Both the position numbers and the translations under genes were made by a program. From positions 1 through 63,142 of the forward strand of contig JAIKVL010000002.1 in the NCBI GenBank assembly GCA_024685775.1: a stretch of 63,142 bases of DNA, in the 5' to 3' direction. Below are positions 27,487-35,394 of this stretch, in pieces. Each line of letters starts with the position of its first letter. The stretch's first letter is position 1. This DNA is from Clostridia bacterium (GTDB lineage Bacteria > Bacillota > Clostridia > Christensenellales > CAG-1252). The notes beneath the pieces are model-generated. The model saw nothing but the letters and a program-made list of their open reading frames with translations. It made no database searches and was not told the origin of the DNA.

Positions 27487-29950
27487 CGAAAGAGAATTGG
27501 AAACGGAAAACAAGGAAACTTCCGAAAGAATGTACGAAAAAACCGTGGAGCAGGTGCTTCACGAGTCGATGATCCCGTACTCCGAGTACGTTATCTTGGA
27601 TCGCGCGCTTCCGCGCGTCGAAGACGGATTAAAGCCCGTTCAGCGCAGAATTTTGTACAGTATGTACGAGCTTGGGATCACGCACGATAAACCGCATAAA
27701 AAGTGCGCGCGTATCGTCGGTGAATGCTTGGGTAAATACCATCCGCACGGCGATACTTCCGTGTACGACGCTTTGGTCCGTCTCGCGCAATCTTTCAATA
27801 TGAGCGAACCGCTCGTGGACGGTCACGGTAACTTCGGTTCGGTGGACGGTGACAGCGCGGCGGCAATGCGTTATACCGAAGCGCGCCTTGCTCCGATCGC
27901 GCAGGAAATGCTTCGCGATATCGATAAAGATACCGTAACGTACAGCTTGAACTTCGACGACACCTTAAAAGAGCCGGATATGCTCCCGGGCAGATTCCCG
28001 AACCTCCTCGTAAACGGCGCTTCGGGTATTGCGGTCGGTCTCGCCACGAATATTCCGACGCATAATATCACCGAAGTGATCGACGGCGCGGTCGCGATGA
28101 TCGACGATCCGCATATCAAGCTGGACGAACTGATGAAGGTCATCAAAGGACCGGATTTCCCGACCGGCGGTATTTTGACGGCGGGGGAAGAACTGAAACA
28201 AGCCTATGAAACGGGTAAGGGCAAAGTCCAGATCACCGCGAAAATGCATATCGAGCGCGAGGGCGATAAAAAGAGCATCGTCATAACCGAGCTTCCGTAT
28301 CAGGTCAACAAAGCGAAACTTCTCCAAAAGATCAACGAACTTCGTGAAAGCAAGAAGGAGCCTTTCGTCCAGATCGCGGATATTTTGGATGAATCCGACC
28401 GTCAAGGTCTCCGCGCGACGATCAAATTGAAGCGCGACGCCGAAGTCGACAGGATCGTAAAACTCCTTTTGAAACACACCGATCTTCAAACGAATTTCGG
28501 CATCAATATGGTCGTTATCGCTGACGGGAAGCCCCGTCTGATGGGTCTTCGCGAGATCTTAAAGTATTATCTCGATTATCAACGCACGTTGATCCAAAGG
28601 CGCACTCGTTTCGATCTGAACGCGGCGAAAGAGCGTGACGAGATCTTGCGCGGTCTCCTTGTCGCGATACAAAATATCGACGAAGTCATCGCGATCATCA
28701 AAAAGGCGAGAAACGTAGGCGACGCGAAAGACGCTCTTCGCGAGAGATTTTCTCTTTCCGAAAAGCAAGCGAACGCGATCGTCGAAATGAAGCTTCGCCG
28801 CTTGACCAACCTCGAAACGGATGAGATCATAACCGAGCTCGAAGAACTCAGAAAAAAGATCGATTATCTTACCAAAGTCCTCGGTTCGACCCGTATGCAA
28901 TATCAAGTCATCAAAGAAGAACTCCTCGATATCAAAAAGAGATATAAGAGGGCGCGTCGCACCGAGATCGTAAACGGTGACGGCGAAACGGTCGTCAGTG
29001 AAATCAAGCCCGAGGAAGCGGCGTCCAAGCCTGTCGTAAACGGCGGGATCGTTCTCTTTGAGAACGGCAATATCAAATTCTGCAATCAACGCACGCTCGG
29101 CGCGGGCGGAAAGAGCCTTTCCGGTCTGACCGAAGCCGACGTCGTCAAAGAGATCGTCTATCTGACTTCGGATAAGAATTTCTATGCGTTTACCGATAAA
29201 GGTAACGTCGCGAGGATCGCTGCCTCCGACCTTCCCGAGAAGTCTTGGAAAGACCGCGGAACGCCTTTCGTAAAACTTGTTCCGCAAGCGGATCGTGAGG
29301 AAAAAGTCGTCTCGATCCTCGTCCTTGACGAGGGCGAAAAGGCTTCGCCGGAAGATTCGATCGTCTTCTTTACGACGGACGGTATGGTTAAGCGCACTCT
29401 GTCGCAGGAGTATGTCCAGCTTTCCAAGAGCTACTTCCAAGCGACCGTCGTAAAAGAGGGCGAACGCGTTTTGAACGTTTGCAATTTCAAGGAAGGGGAT
29501 TCCATGGTTTTCGTTTCCGTCGACGGAATGGTTTTGAACGCCGAGACGACGGACGTTCCCGTTCAGGGAAGGCGTTCCGCCGGCGTCAAAGGAATGATGC
29601 TTGCGGACGGCGATTCCATTTCTTCCGCTTCGCTGACGAGCGATATGGGCGAAGTCATCGTCGTTACCGAACTCGGATACGGAAAAAGAGTCTTGATCGG
29701 CGATCTTGAAATCTCCAAGCGTTACAGAAAAGGACTGAAGATCATCGACACCGATCTTTCGAGAGGGAAGGTTATCTTCTCGGGCGTCGTCACGATGCCG
29801 TATATGGTCGCGTTCTTCTATGACGACGGATTATGCGAATTCGTCGTAACCGATTTGATCCCGATTCAAAACAGAACGGATATCGGTTCTTATCTGCCCG
29901 AAGACACCACGGTTCGGATCGTCTCTGCGGGTAAACACAGGACGAATTGA
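27479..29950 (+). CDS. Type IIA topoisomerase subunit A (GyrA/ParC)
   Basis: This 823-residue subunit cuts and rejoins DNA. The breakage-reunion domain has LPRVEDGLKPVQRRILYSMY, GKYHPHGDTSVYDALVR and AAAMRYTEARLAP with the active-site Tyr near residue 133. The C-terminal beta-pinwheel (from about residue 515) follows. The classical GyrA box QRRGGKG, needed for supercoiling, is not found; a degenerate QGRRSAGVKG is the nearest match. This favours a ParC-like decatenase, though the N-terminal half resembles GyrA. It overlaps the B subunit gene by 8 bases. Confidence 0.92.
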   Translation: MSNERELETENKETSERMYEKTVEQVLHESMIPYSEYVILDRALPRVEDGLKPVQRRILYSMYELGITHDKPHKKCARIVGECLGKYHPHGDTSVYDALVRLAQSFNMSEPLVDGHGNFGSVDGDSAAAMRYTEARLAPIAQEMLRDIDKDTVTYSLNFDDTLKEPDMLPGRFPNLLVNGASGIAVGLATNIPTHNITEVIDGAVAMIDDPHIKLDELMKVIKGPDFPTGGILTAGEELKQAYETGKGKVQITAKMHIEREGDKKSIVITELPYQVNKAKLLQKINELRESKKEPFVQIADILDESDRQGLRATIKLKRDAEVDRIVKLLLKHTDLQTNFGINMVVIADGKPRLMGLREILKYYLDYQRTLIQRRTRFDLNAAKERDEILRGLLVAIQNIDEVIAIIKKARNVGDAKDALRERFSLSEKQANAIVEMKLRRLTNLETDEIITELEELRKKIDYLTKVLGSTRMQYQVIKEELLDIKKRYKRARRTEIVNGDGETVVSEIKPEEAASKPVVNGGIVLFENGNIKFCNQRTLGAGGKSLSGLTEADVVKEIVYLTSDKNFYAFTDKGNVARIAASDLPEKSWKDRGTPFVKLVPQADREEKVVSILVLDEGEKASPEDSIVFFTTDGMVKRTLSQEYVQLSKSYFQATVVKEGERVLNVCNFKEGDSMVFVSVDGMVLNAETTDVPVQGRRSAGVKGMMLADGDSISSASLTSDMGEVIVVTELGYGKRVLIGDLEISKRYRKGLKIIDTDLSRGKVIFSGVVTMPYMVAFFYDDGLCEFVVTDLIPIQNRTDIGSYLPEDTTVRIVSAGKHRTN

Positions 29951-29967
29951 TTTAACCGCGCTTTCTT

Positions 29968-29997
29968 GCGCCTCGGAAAACCGAGGCGCTTTTTTTT
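29968..29997 (+). terminator. Terminator after the topoisomerase genes
   Basis: GCGCCTCGG-AAAA-CCGAGGCGC, a perfect 9-bp stem, followed by eight T. Confidence 0.95.
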
Positions 29998-30023
29998 GCT
30001 TGTCCCGAAAATTCGGTTTGGAA

Positions 30024-30053
30024 GTGATAGCTTGGGACAAGTTCGCATACAGT
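30024..30053 (+). promoter_or_regulatory. Probable sigma-E promoter of the spoIIIA operon
   Basis: CATACAGT (30046-30053) matches the sporulation sigma-E -10 consensus, and a GTGATAG -35-like sequence (30024-30030) is 15 bases upstream. No sigma-A promoter is seen. The ATG of spoIIIAA begins 5 bases after the -10 box, so the mRNA is probably leaderless. SpoIIIA is a known sigma-E operon in Bacillus. Confidence 0.65.
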
Positions 30054-30058
30054 AAAGT

Positions 30059-30880
30059 ATGTTAAAAGGTTATTTTCCCGAAACGCTATATAAAATGATT
30101 CCCGATCCCGTGCTTGAAGTCAGGGTAAGGCGAGGTCTTCCATTGACCTTTCTGACGGAAAAACGTCGCTCGATCTCTTCTCGCGCGATCCGCGAGGAAG
30201 AGTTTGATGAATGCTTGATGCTCGCGACCGAACACTCTTTGTATGCGATGACGGAACGGCTCGTCAGCGGATATTTGCCGCTTCGCGGCGGAGTCCGCGT
30301 CGGGGTCGCGGGAGAGGGCGTCTCGGAAGGCAGGTCGATCAAGAACGTAAAGAACGTTACTTCGCTCGTTTATCGCGTCCCTCACCAAATCTTCGGCGCG
30401 TCCGATTTTATTCGGATCGACGGAAATTTCAAGCAAAACGTTCTGATCGTTTCGCCGCCCGCCTGCGGTAAAACGACGCTTTTAAGGGATCTTACGAGGA
30501 AGCTTTCGAACGTGGGGAATAACGTCGCTGTTTTGGATGAAAGAGGGGAAATCGGCGGAGTCGTCAAAACCGAACGAACGCTGGATCTCGGATCGAATGC
30601 GGACGTCCTCGTCGGATTTCCGAAGCGCATCGCGTACGAAAACGCGCTTCGCGCTTTGAGCCCCGATTATATCGTTACCGACGAACTATCGGGCGAAGAG
30701 GACGTCGAAGGCGTCCTTCGCGCCTATTACGGCGGCGTAAAAGTCGTCGCGACTTTGCACGGGAAGGGCGACTTCGTCTTTTACGGGATTTTCGCGCCGC
30801 TTGAAAAGGTTTTCGATCGGGTGATCGTCCTTTCCAAAGATCCGAAAGTCGGTTCGGTCGTTCGCGACGAAAAGCGATGA
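30059..30880 (+). CDS. spoIIIAA: Stage III sporulation protein AA (ATPase)
   Basis: This 273-residue cytoplasmic ATPase of the secretion-ATPase type powers the SpoIIIA-SpoIIQ channel between mother cell and forespore. The Walker A sequence SPPACGKTTLLRDLTRK near residue 130 and Walker B region SPDYIVTDELSGEEDVEG fit the family, as does GGVRVGVAGEGV upstream. Start ATG 30059 has no Shine-Dalgarno sequence and is immediately downstream of a sigma-E-like -10 box. It overlaps spoIIIAB by 4 bases. Confidence 0.93.
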   Translation: MLKGYFPETLYKMIPDPVLEVRVRRGLPLTFLTEKRRSISSRAIREEEFDECLMLATEHSLYAMTERLVSGYLPLRGGVRVGVAGEGVSEGRSIKNVKNVTSLVYRVPHQIFGASDFIRIDGNFKQNVLIVSPPACGKTTLLRDLTRKLSNVGNNVAVLDERGEIGGVVKTERTLDLGSNADVLVGFPKRIAYENALRALSPDYIVTDELSGEEDVEGVLRAYYGGVKVVATLHGKGDFVFYGIFAPLEKVFDRVIVLSKDPKVGSVVRDEKR

Positions 30881-31329
30881 GCGCGTTCTCCGTCTTTGCT
30901 GGCGCATGCGCCTTTCTTTCCGCGTCGCTCGTCGGATTATGGTTGAAACGGCGGCTTTTGAATAAAGCCGATTTCTATAAAGACTACTATGATTTTCTGT
31001 GTTACGCTCTTGAAAAAATCTCTTCCGAACGGACGGTCGTTTCGGAGATCAAACGGACGTTTCAAGGAAAAAGTAAAGAGTTCACCGAGCTTTTGAAGGG
31101 TAACGAGGTCTCGGCTCCGATCGGTGAAAAAGAGCGGAACGCCGTAAAAGAGTATCTTTCGGGGATCGGTTCCACGGATGCGGAATCGCAGATCGCTTCG
31201 CTTTCGTCAAAGTGCTCGACGTTAAAGCGATTCGTCGAAAACGAATGCGCCGCTTATCGAAAAGACGCGGCGTTACGATTCAAACTCGCCGTCCTCGTCG
31301 GCGCCGCTCTCTTTATCATTTTGGTTTGA
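30877..31329 (+). CDS. spoIIIAB: Stage III sporulation protein AB
   Basis: This 150-residue protein has an N-terminal membrane helix (residues 3-22), a helical cytoplasmic domain with homology to type II secretion GspF halves, and a C-terminal helix (FKLAVLVGAALFIILV). It is an inner platform component of the SpoIIIA channel. It is slightly shorter than the Bacillus protein (about 170 residues). Start ATG 30877 overlaps the spoIIIAA stop. Confidence 0.85.
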   Translation: MSAFSVFAGACAFLSASLVGLWLKRRLLNKADFYKDYYDFLCYALEKISSERTVVSEIKRTFQGKSKEFTELLKGNEVSAPIGEKERNAVKEYLSGIGSTDAESQIASLSSKCSTLKRFVENECAAYRKDAALRFKLAVLVGAALFIILV

Positions 31330-31341
31330 CGGGAGGAAACT

Positions 31342-31539
31342 ATGGATATAAGCGTTTTGTTTAAGATCGCGGGGATCGGGTTGCTCGCGGCGATCATGAA
31401 TACGATTTTGAAGAAAAGCGACAAAGAAGAGATCGCGACGGTGACGACGCTTGCGTCTTTGGTGATCGCGCTCGTGATCGTGCTTGATATGATCGCGTCT
31501 TTGTTTGACAGCGTCAAGTCCATTTTCAGCTTATATTGA
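31342..31539 (+). CDS. spoIIIAC: Stage III sporulation protein AC
   Basis: This 65-residue protein has two membrane helices (about 5-22 and 33-52) and the family loop NTILKKSDKEEIATVTTL. It is one of two small related membrane components of the channel. RBS GGGAGG precedes ATG 31342. Length is typical. Confidence 0.92.
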   Translation: MDISVLFKIAGIGLLAAIMNTILKKSDKEEIATVTTLASLVIALVIVLDMIASLFDSVKSIFSLY

Positions 31540-31540
31540 T

Positions 31541-31924
31541 ATGCAGATCGTCAAAGTGATCGGCGTCGGCTTGATCGGCGCGCTCGTCGCCGGGATTCTG
31601 CGGCAGGAAAAATCGGAAATCTATATTTTCGCCGTGATCGCAAGCGGCGCGCTGATTCTGATTATCATTCTATCCTCGTTAACGGACGTAATCGCCGAAT
31701 TCGGGCTTCTCGTCGGAAAGAGCGGGGTGGACGAATCTCTGTTCGCCGGCGTTTTGAAGATCCTCGGCGTGGGGTACATCACGGAGTACGCCGCTTCCCT
31801 TTGCAACGATTACGGCGTTTCGAGTATCTCGAATAAGATCCAACTTGCGGGAAAAATTTCGATCTTTTTTATGACCTTTCCCGTCTTGACCAATCTGATC
31901 GGCGTCATTTCTTCGATCGTATGA
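31541..31924 (+). CDS. spoIIIAD: Stage III sporulation protein AD
   Basis: This 127-residue protein has three to four membrane helices, and its N-terminal part resembles SpoIIIAC (IGALVAGILRQEKSEIYIFA). The start ATG 31541 comes one base after the spoIIIAC stop. An in-frame TTG at 31505 inside spoIIIAC is less plausible. The stop overlaps the spoIIIAE start by 4 bases. Confidence 0.92.
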   Translation: MQIVKVIGVGLIGALVAGILRQEKSEIYIFAVIASGALILIIILSSLTDVIAEFGLLVGKSGVDESLFAGVLKILGVGYITEYAASLCNDYGVSSISNKIQLAGKISIFFMTFPVLTNLIGVISSIV

Positions 31925-33114
31925 AACCGTTTCTTCGATTCCTTCTTATCCTGATTTTTTCCGCGATGCTTTTCTCTTTGCCTCTGTCGAGCGCATCGGC
32001 GAAAGGAATTAAACCGAAAACGAATCCGGATGAAGAATTAGCGAAAGCGATCGAAAAGTATATTGAAAATCTCGACCTCGCGGATCTTGACGAATTCGTT
32101 CGGGATATAGACGATCACGGGGTTTTGAAAGGCTCTCTCGCCGATCTTGTCAAGCGTATGACGAAGGGAGAGCTTTCCTTTGACTTTAAGACGATTTTGT
32201 CCTATTTATGGGGAAATATCGCGTCTTTGCTTTCCGAAACGTTCGCCGCGTTATTGACTGTCTTGATTCTTGCGGTTTTGAGTAGTCTTTTATCCGGACT
32301 GACCTCGGGATTTATGAATAAGCAGACGATCGAGATCGTCCATTACGTCTTTTATACCCTTGCGGTTACCGTGATCATGGTCAAAGTCGGAGGGATCGTA
32401 AAAGAAAGCGCGGACCTTGTAAATCGACTGACTCGGCTGACCGAGACGGCGTTTCCGCCGCTCGTAACTTTGATGAGCGCGCTCGGCGGGAGCGTTTCTT
32501 CGACGCTTTATAAGCCGCAACTCGCTTTTTTCTGCGCTTTGATCTCCAAAATCATAGGTAGCTTAATTCTGCCTTTGTTTACCGCTTCCGTGGCTTTTTG
32601 CCTGATCGGGCATCTTTCCGCGACGGTAAAGACGGATAAAATCCAATCCGCGATCCGTTACGGATCGACCTTCGTTTTAACTTCGGTTTTCGGTTTGTTT
32701 CTGACCTATTTGACCGTCGCGGGTATCACCGGGGGAATGGTGGACGGAATCAGCGTCAAAGCGGCGAAATTCGTCGTTTCGAGCTACGTCCCGATCCTCG
32801 GCGGCTACTTATCGCAGGGATTCGATCTCATCAGCGCGGGGTGCGTCCTCATCAAAAACGCGATCGGCGTGATCGGGATCGTCTGCGTTTTGGCGATCCT
32901 ATTGAAACCGATTTTGCATATCGTCGTTTTTACGTTCGCGTTAAAAGTCGTCGCGTCCGTCGTCCAGCCGATCGGTGATAAAAGGATTTCGGACTTTTTA
33001 TATTCGGTTTCGAACAGCACGAAAGTTTTGATTACGGCGATCGTCGGAACGGGCTTCGTCTTTATCGTGTCGTTGCTTTTGGTCGTCGTCACCTGTAACG
33101 CGGGGGTATTGTGA
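31921..33114 (+). CDS. spoIIIAE: Stage III sporulation protein AE
   Basis: This 397-residue polytopic membrane protein has a signal peptide-like N-terminus (ending near SSASAKG, residue 28), an extracytoplasmic region and about seven membrane helices. The family stretches VTLMSALGGSVSSTLYKPQL and PILGGYLSQGFDLISAG are visible. It forms part of the membrane core of the channel. It is in the middle of the eight-gene operon. Confidence 0.93.
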   Translation: MKPFLRFLLILIFSAMLFSLPLSSASAKGIKPKTNPDEELAKAIEKYIENLDLADLDEFVRDIDDHGVLKGSLADLVKRMTKGELSFDFKTILSYLWGNIASLLSETFAALLTVLILAVLSSLLSGLTSGFMNKQTIEIVHYVFYTLAVTVIMVKVGGIVKESADLVNRLTRLTETAFPPLVTLMSALGGSVSSTLYKPQLAFFCALISKIIGSLILPLFTASVAFCLIGHLSATVKTDKIQSAIRYGSTFVLTSVFGLFLTYLTVAGITGGMVDGISVKAAKFVVSSYVPILGGYLSQGFDLISAGCVLIKNAIGVIGIVCVLAILLKPILHIVVFTFALKVVASVVQPIGDKRISDFLYSVSNSTKVLITAIVGTGFVFIVSLLLVVVTCNAGVL

Positions 33115-33115
33115 T

Positions 33116-33571
33116 ATGAAAGGATGGATTTTGAGCGTCGTAGGAATGGTTTTGACCGTTACGCTTGCGGAGATCATGCTTCCCGAGGGGCAAACCTCGA
33201 AGTACGTCAAAGGGGTCGTCTCGCTTATGGTCGTTTACGTTATGATCTTACCGATCCCGAAACTTTTATCGTTAAAATTCGACGCAAATTCTTTTTTTAA
33301 TTTTTCCGCGTCGAGTTATGAAATCGATTCGGGTTTCATACAAATTATCAAAGAGGACAAACAGTCCGCGCTATCCGATTCGCTGACTTCCGTCTTTCGG
33401 GATTCCGGGATCGCGAGCGCTTCGGCAACCGTCCTGATCCAAGGCGAAAACGAGATCGATCGGGTCATTCTTTCGGCGAAAGAAGAGGACGTCGAATCCG
33501 CGTTTGCGATAACGCTTTCGTATTTGAACGTAAAGGAGGATAGGGTTGTGATCCATGAAATCGATACGTGA
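33116..33571 (+). CDS. spoIIIAF: Stage III sporulation protein AF
   Basis: This 151-residue protein has two N-terminal membrane helices (about 4-22 and 33-54), then a soluble alpha/beta domain with YVKGVVSLMVVYVMI and the late DRVILSAKEEDVESAFAITL stretch. It is shorter than Bacillus SpoIIIAF (about 200 residues). ATG 33116 is one base after the spoIIIAE stop. It overlaps spoIIIAG by 17 bases. Confidence 0.85.
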   Translation: MKGWILSVVGMVLTVTLAEIMLPEGQTSKYVKGVVSLMVVYVMILPIPKLLSLKFDANSFFNFSASSYEIDSGFIQIIKEDKQSALSDSLTSVFRDSGIASASATVLIQGENEIDRVILSAKEEDVESAFAITLSYLNVKEDRVVIHEIDT

Positions 33572-33974
33572 TCTTTGGCAAAAGTTCAAGTCGTCCGAAC
33601 CGATCGCAAAGCTTCGATCCGTAAAGAACGTCGAAATCGTTCTTGCCGCGATCCTCGCCCTGATCGCGATCGTCGCCTATTTCGCGATCTCCGCAAACGG
33701 TCGAAAGTCCCGATACGCGCCGACCCTTGCGACGGAAGTGAAAATGACGGACGAAGAACAGAGGCTTTCCGCGCTCTTGTCGAAGATACAAGGAATCGGA
33801 GAAGCGCGCGTCTATATCAGCTACGGCGACAAAAAAGACGTTACGGGCGTCGTCATCGTCGCAAAAGGCGCGGATACTTCGGAAAAAAGAGTCTCGGTCG
33901 TTCGCTGCGTGGAGATCGCTACCGGAGCGTCGGTAGATCAAATACAAATATTTCAAATGGAAAATGGAGGGTAA
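33555..33974 (+). CDS. spoIIIAG: Stage III sporulation protein AG
   Basis: This 139-residue protein has one membrane helix (about residues 27-46) and an extracytoplasmic ring-building domain ending in the family signature VVVAKGADTSEKRVSVVRCV-like sequence (residues 100-118) and LxISxxIxALxxV-like end. It forms the large ring of the channel. It is short compared with the 200 to 230 residues of Bacillus SpoIIIAG, lacking most of the linker that builds the beta-triangle crown. Confidence 0.85.
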   Translation: MKSIRDLWQKFKSSEPIAKLRSVKNVEIVLAAILALIAIVAYFAISANGRKSRYAPTLATEVKMTDEEQRLSALLSKIQGIGEARVYISYGDKKDVTGVVIVAKGADTSEKRVSVVRCVEIATGASVDQIQIFQMENGG

Positions 33975-33978
33975 AACA

Positions 33979-34470
33979 ATGTCGAACAAAAAGAAAATCA
34001 TCATTATCTGCTCAATGGTCGTTCTGCTCATCGCGGCGGCGTACTTAAACGTCCTGATCTCGCATCGCTCGACCAAGACGGTTTCCGGAAGAATCGACGA
34101 CAGAGAGTCGACGACCGTTTCGTTCTTTACGAGTTATCGGACGGCGCGCGATTCTTCGAGGCAAGAAAGTTTTATGTATTACGATTCGATCATAAACTCC
34201 GAAACCGCTTCCGCGGCGGCGATCACTTCCGCCGAGAGTAAGAGAGAAGAACTCGCCGGCTTTGCGGAAAGCGAACTCGTTCTCGAAGGATTGATCAAAG
34301 CGAAAGGATTCGAGGATGCGGTCGTTACGATCTCCACGGCGAACGTCAACGTCATCGTTAAGAAAGCGGGAGAAGTCGACGCAACCGACGCCGCGCAGAT
34401 TCTCTCGATCATTACGGAAGAAACGGGAGTGACCGCAAGCAAAGTCATTATCACGCCGTATACGGTTTGA
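33979..34470 (+). CDS. spoIIIAH: Stage III sporulation protein AH
   Basis: This 163-residue protein has an N-terminal membrane helix (about 6-24) and an extracytoplasmic YscJ/FliF-like domain (KGFEDAVVTISTANVNVIVK) that pairs with SpoIIQ across the intermembrane space. ATG 33979 is chosen because GGAGGG lies 9 bases upstream; the ATG at 33964 overlaps that site. It ends the operon and is followed by a terminator. Confidence 0.9.
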   Translation: MSNKKKIIIICSMVVLLIAAAYLNVLISHRSTKTVSGRIDDRESTTVSFFTSYRTARDSSRQESFMYYDSIINSETASAAAITSAESKREELAGFAESELVLEGLIKAKGFEDAVVTISTANVNVIVKKAGEVDATDAAQILSIITEETGVTASKVIITPYTV

Positions 34471-34500
34471 TCGGAATAAAATATTCCCGCTTCGAGAGAC

Positions 34501-34537
34501 CGCCGCCTGTTTCAAACGGACGGCGATTTTTCTTTTT
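34501..34537 (+). terminator. Terminator after spoIIIAH
   Basis: CGCCGCCTGTT and AACGGACGGCG form a stem with one mismatch and one wobble, followed by ATTTTTCTTTTT. Confidence 0.75.
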
Positions 34538-34594
34538 CGCAAACGACGCTTGAAAAGTCCTTTCGTCGGGCTTAGTATATTTTGCCCATTCCGC

Positions 34595-34623
34595 TTGAAA
34601 TAATAGATATACTATGTTACAAT
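34595..34623 (+). promoter_or_regulatory. Promoter of the asp23-nusB-folD-xseAB-ispA operon
   Basis: TTGAAA (34595-34600), 17-base spacer, TACAAT (34618-34623), with TG at 34615-34616 giving an extended -10. RBS CGGAGGA precedes ATG 34644. Confidence 0.85.
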
Positions 34624-34643
34624 ATTTTTACGGAGGAATCATA

Positions 34644-34964
34644 ATGGACGACACCAGATACGAAGACATTATTGCGTCGATTGCGGGCGTGGCGGCTTTC
34701 AAAGTGGAAGGCGTCGCTTCTTTGTCCGGCGTGGCGGGAATGCGCGGTAAAAAACAAAAACGCGAAAAGAAAAGCGTTCAGGTCCTTATCCTCGGAGAGG
34801 ATTCCGTTCGAATCGACGTCTACGTTAACGCGTTTTCGGGCGTTTCCGTTCCCGACCTTGCATACGATATTCAGGAAAGCGTTTGCAAAGAGGTCGAAAG
34901 CGCGACGAAGTTTAAGGTAAAATCCGTCAACGTCAACGTGGCTGGTATCGTTTTCAATCAATAA
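34644..34964 (+). CDS. Asp23/Gls24 family envelope stress response protein (YqhY-like)
   Basis: This 106-residue Asp23/Gls24 (DUF322) protein shows the family pattern IASIAGVAAFKVEGVASLSG, DVYVNAFSGVSVPDLAYDIQ and SVNVNVAGIVF. In Bacillus the equivalent yqhY sits between accC and nusB and is linked to acetyl-CoA carboxylase control; here accB and accC are absent and the gene directly follows spoIIIA. ATG 34644 follows CGGAGGA; a 10-codon upstream extension is not supported. Its last codons and stop are tandemly duplicated (see repeat). Confidence 0.9.
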   Translation: MDDTRYEDIIASIAGVAAFKVEGVASLSGVAGMRGKKQKREKKSVQVLILGEDSVRIDVYVNAFSGVSVPDLAYDIQESVCKEVESATKFKVKSVNVNVAGIVFNQ

Positions 34965-34978
34965 TTTTCAATCAATAA
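34951..34978 (+). repeat. Perfect 14-bp tandem duplication at the asp23-nusB junction
   Basis: TTTTCAATCAATAA occurs twice back to back (34951-34964 and 34965-34978). The first copy encodes the last codons and stop of the Asp23 protein. The second copy fills the space before the nusB ATG, which lacks a Shine-Dalgarno sequence. Confidence 0.9.
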
Positions 34979-34980
34979 TT

Positions 34981-35394
34981 ATGAGCAGAAAGAACGCAAG
35001 AGAAATTTTATACAAATTGGTTTTCGAATATTCCTTTTCCCGCGTCCCGAACGAGGTGACCGAAGCAATGTTTTTATCCGACGCGACTTTGTCCGAAGAC
35101 GATAAAACCTACGTCAAAAATACCTACCTCGGGATCACGGAAAAGTTCGACGAACTCTCGAACCTGATCTTGAAATACACCACCGGGTACGCCTCGGCGG
35201 ATCGTCTCGTCAAAGCGGATCTGATCGCGATGATCGTCTCCGCCTACGAGCTTTCTTACGAGCCCGAAATCCCCGCCGGCGTTTCGATCAGCGAGGCGGT
35301 GGATCTCGTCAAACAATACAGCACGAGCAAAAGCAGCGGTTTTGTAAACGGCGTGCTTGCGAGCATCAATAAGGAGGTAAGGGAAAATGGCTAA
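34981..35394 (+). CDS. nusB: Transcription antitermination factor NusB
   Basis: This 137-residue all-helical NusB binds boxA RNA with S10 in rRNA antitermination. It begins SRKNAREILYKLVFEYSF and ends SKSSGFVNGVLASINKEV, both family signatures. ATG 34981 has no recognisable Shine-Dalgarno sequence, and the spacer is formed by a 14-bp duplication, so translation may depend on coupling to the upstream gene 16 bases away. It overlaps folD by 8 bases. Confidence 0.92.
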   Translation: MSRKNAREILYKLVFEYSFSRVPNEVTEAMFLSDATLSEDDKTYVKNTYLGITEKFDELSNLILKYTTGYASADRLVKADLIAMIVSAYELSYEPEIPAGVSISEAVDLVKQYSTSKSSGFVNGVLASINKEVRENG

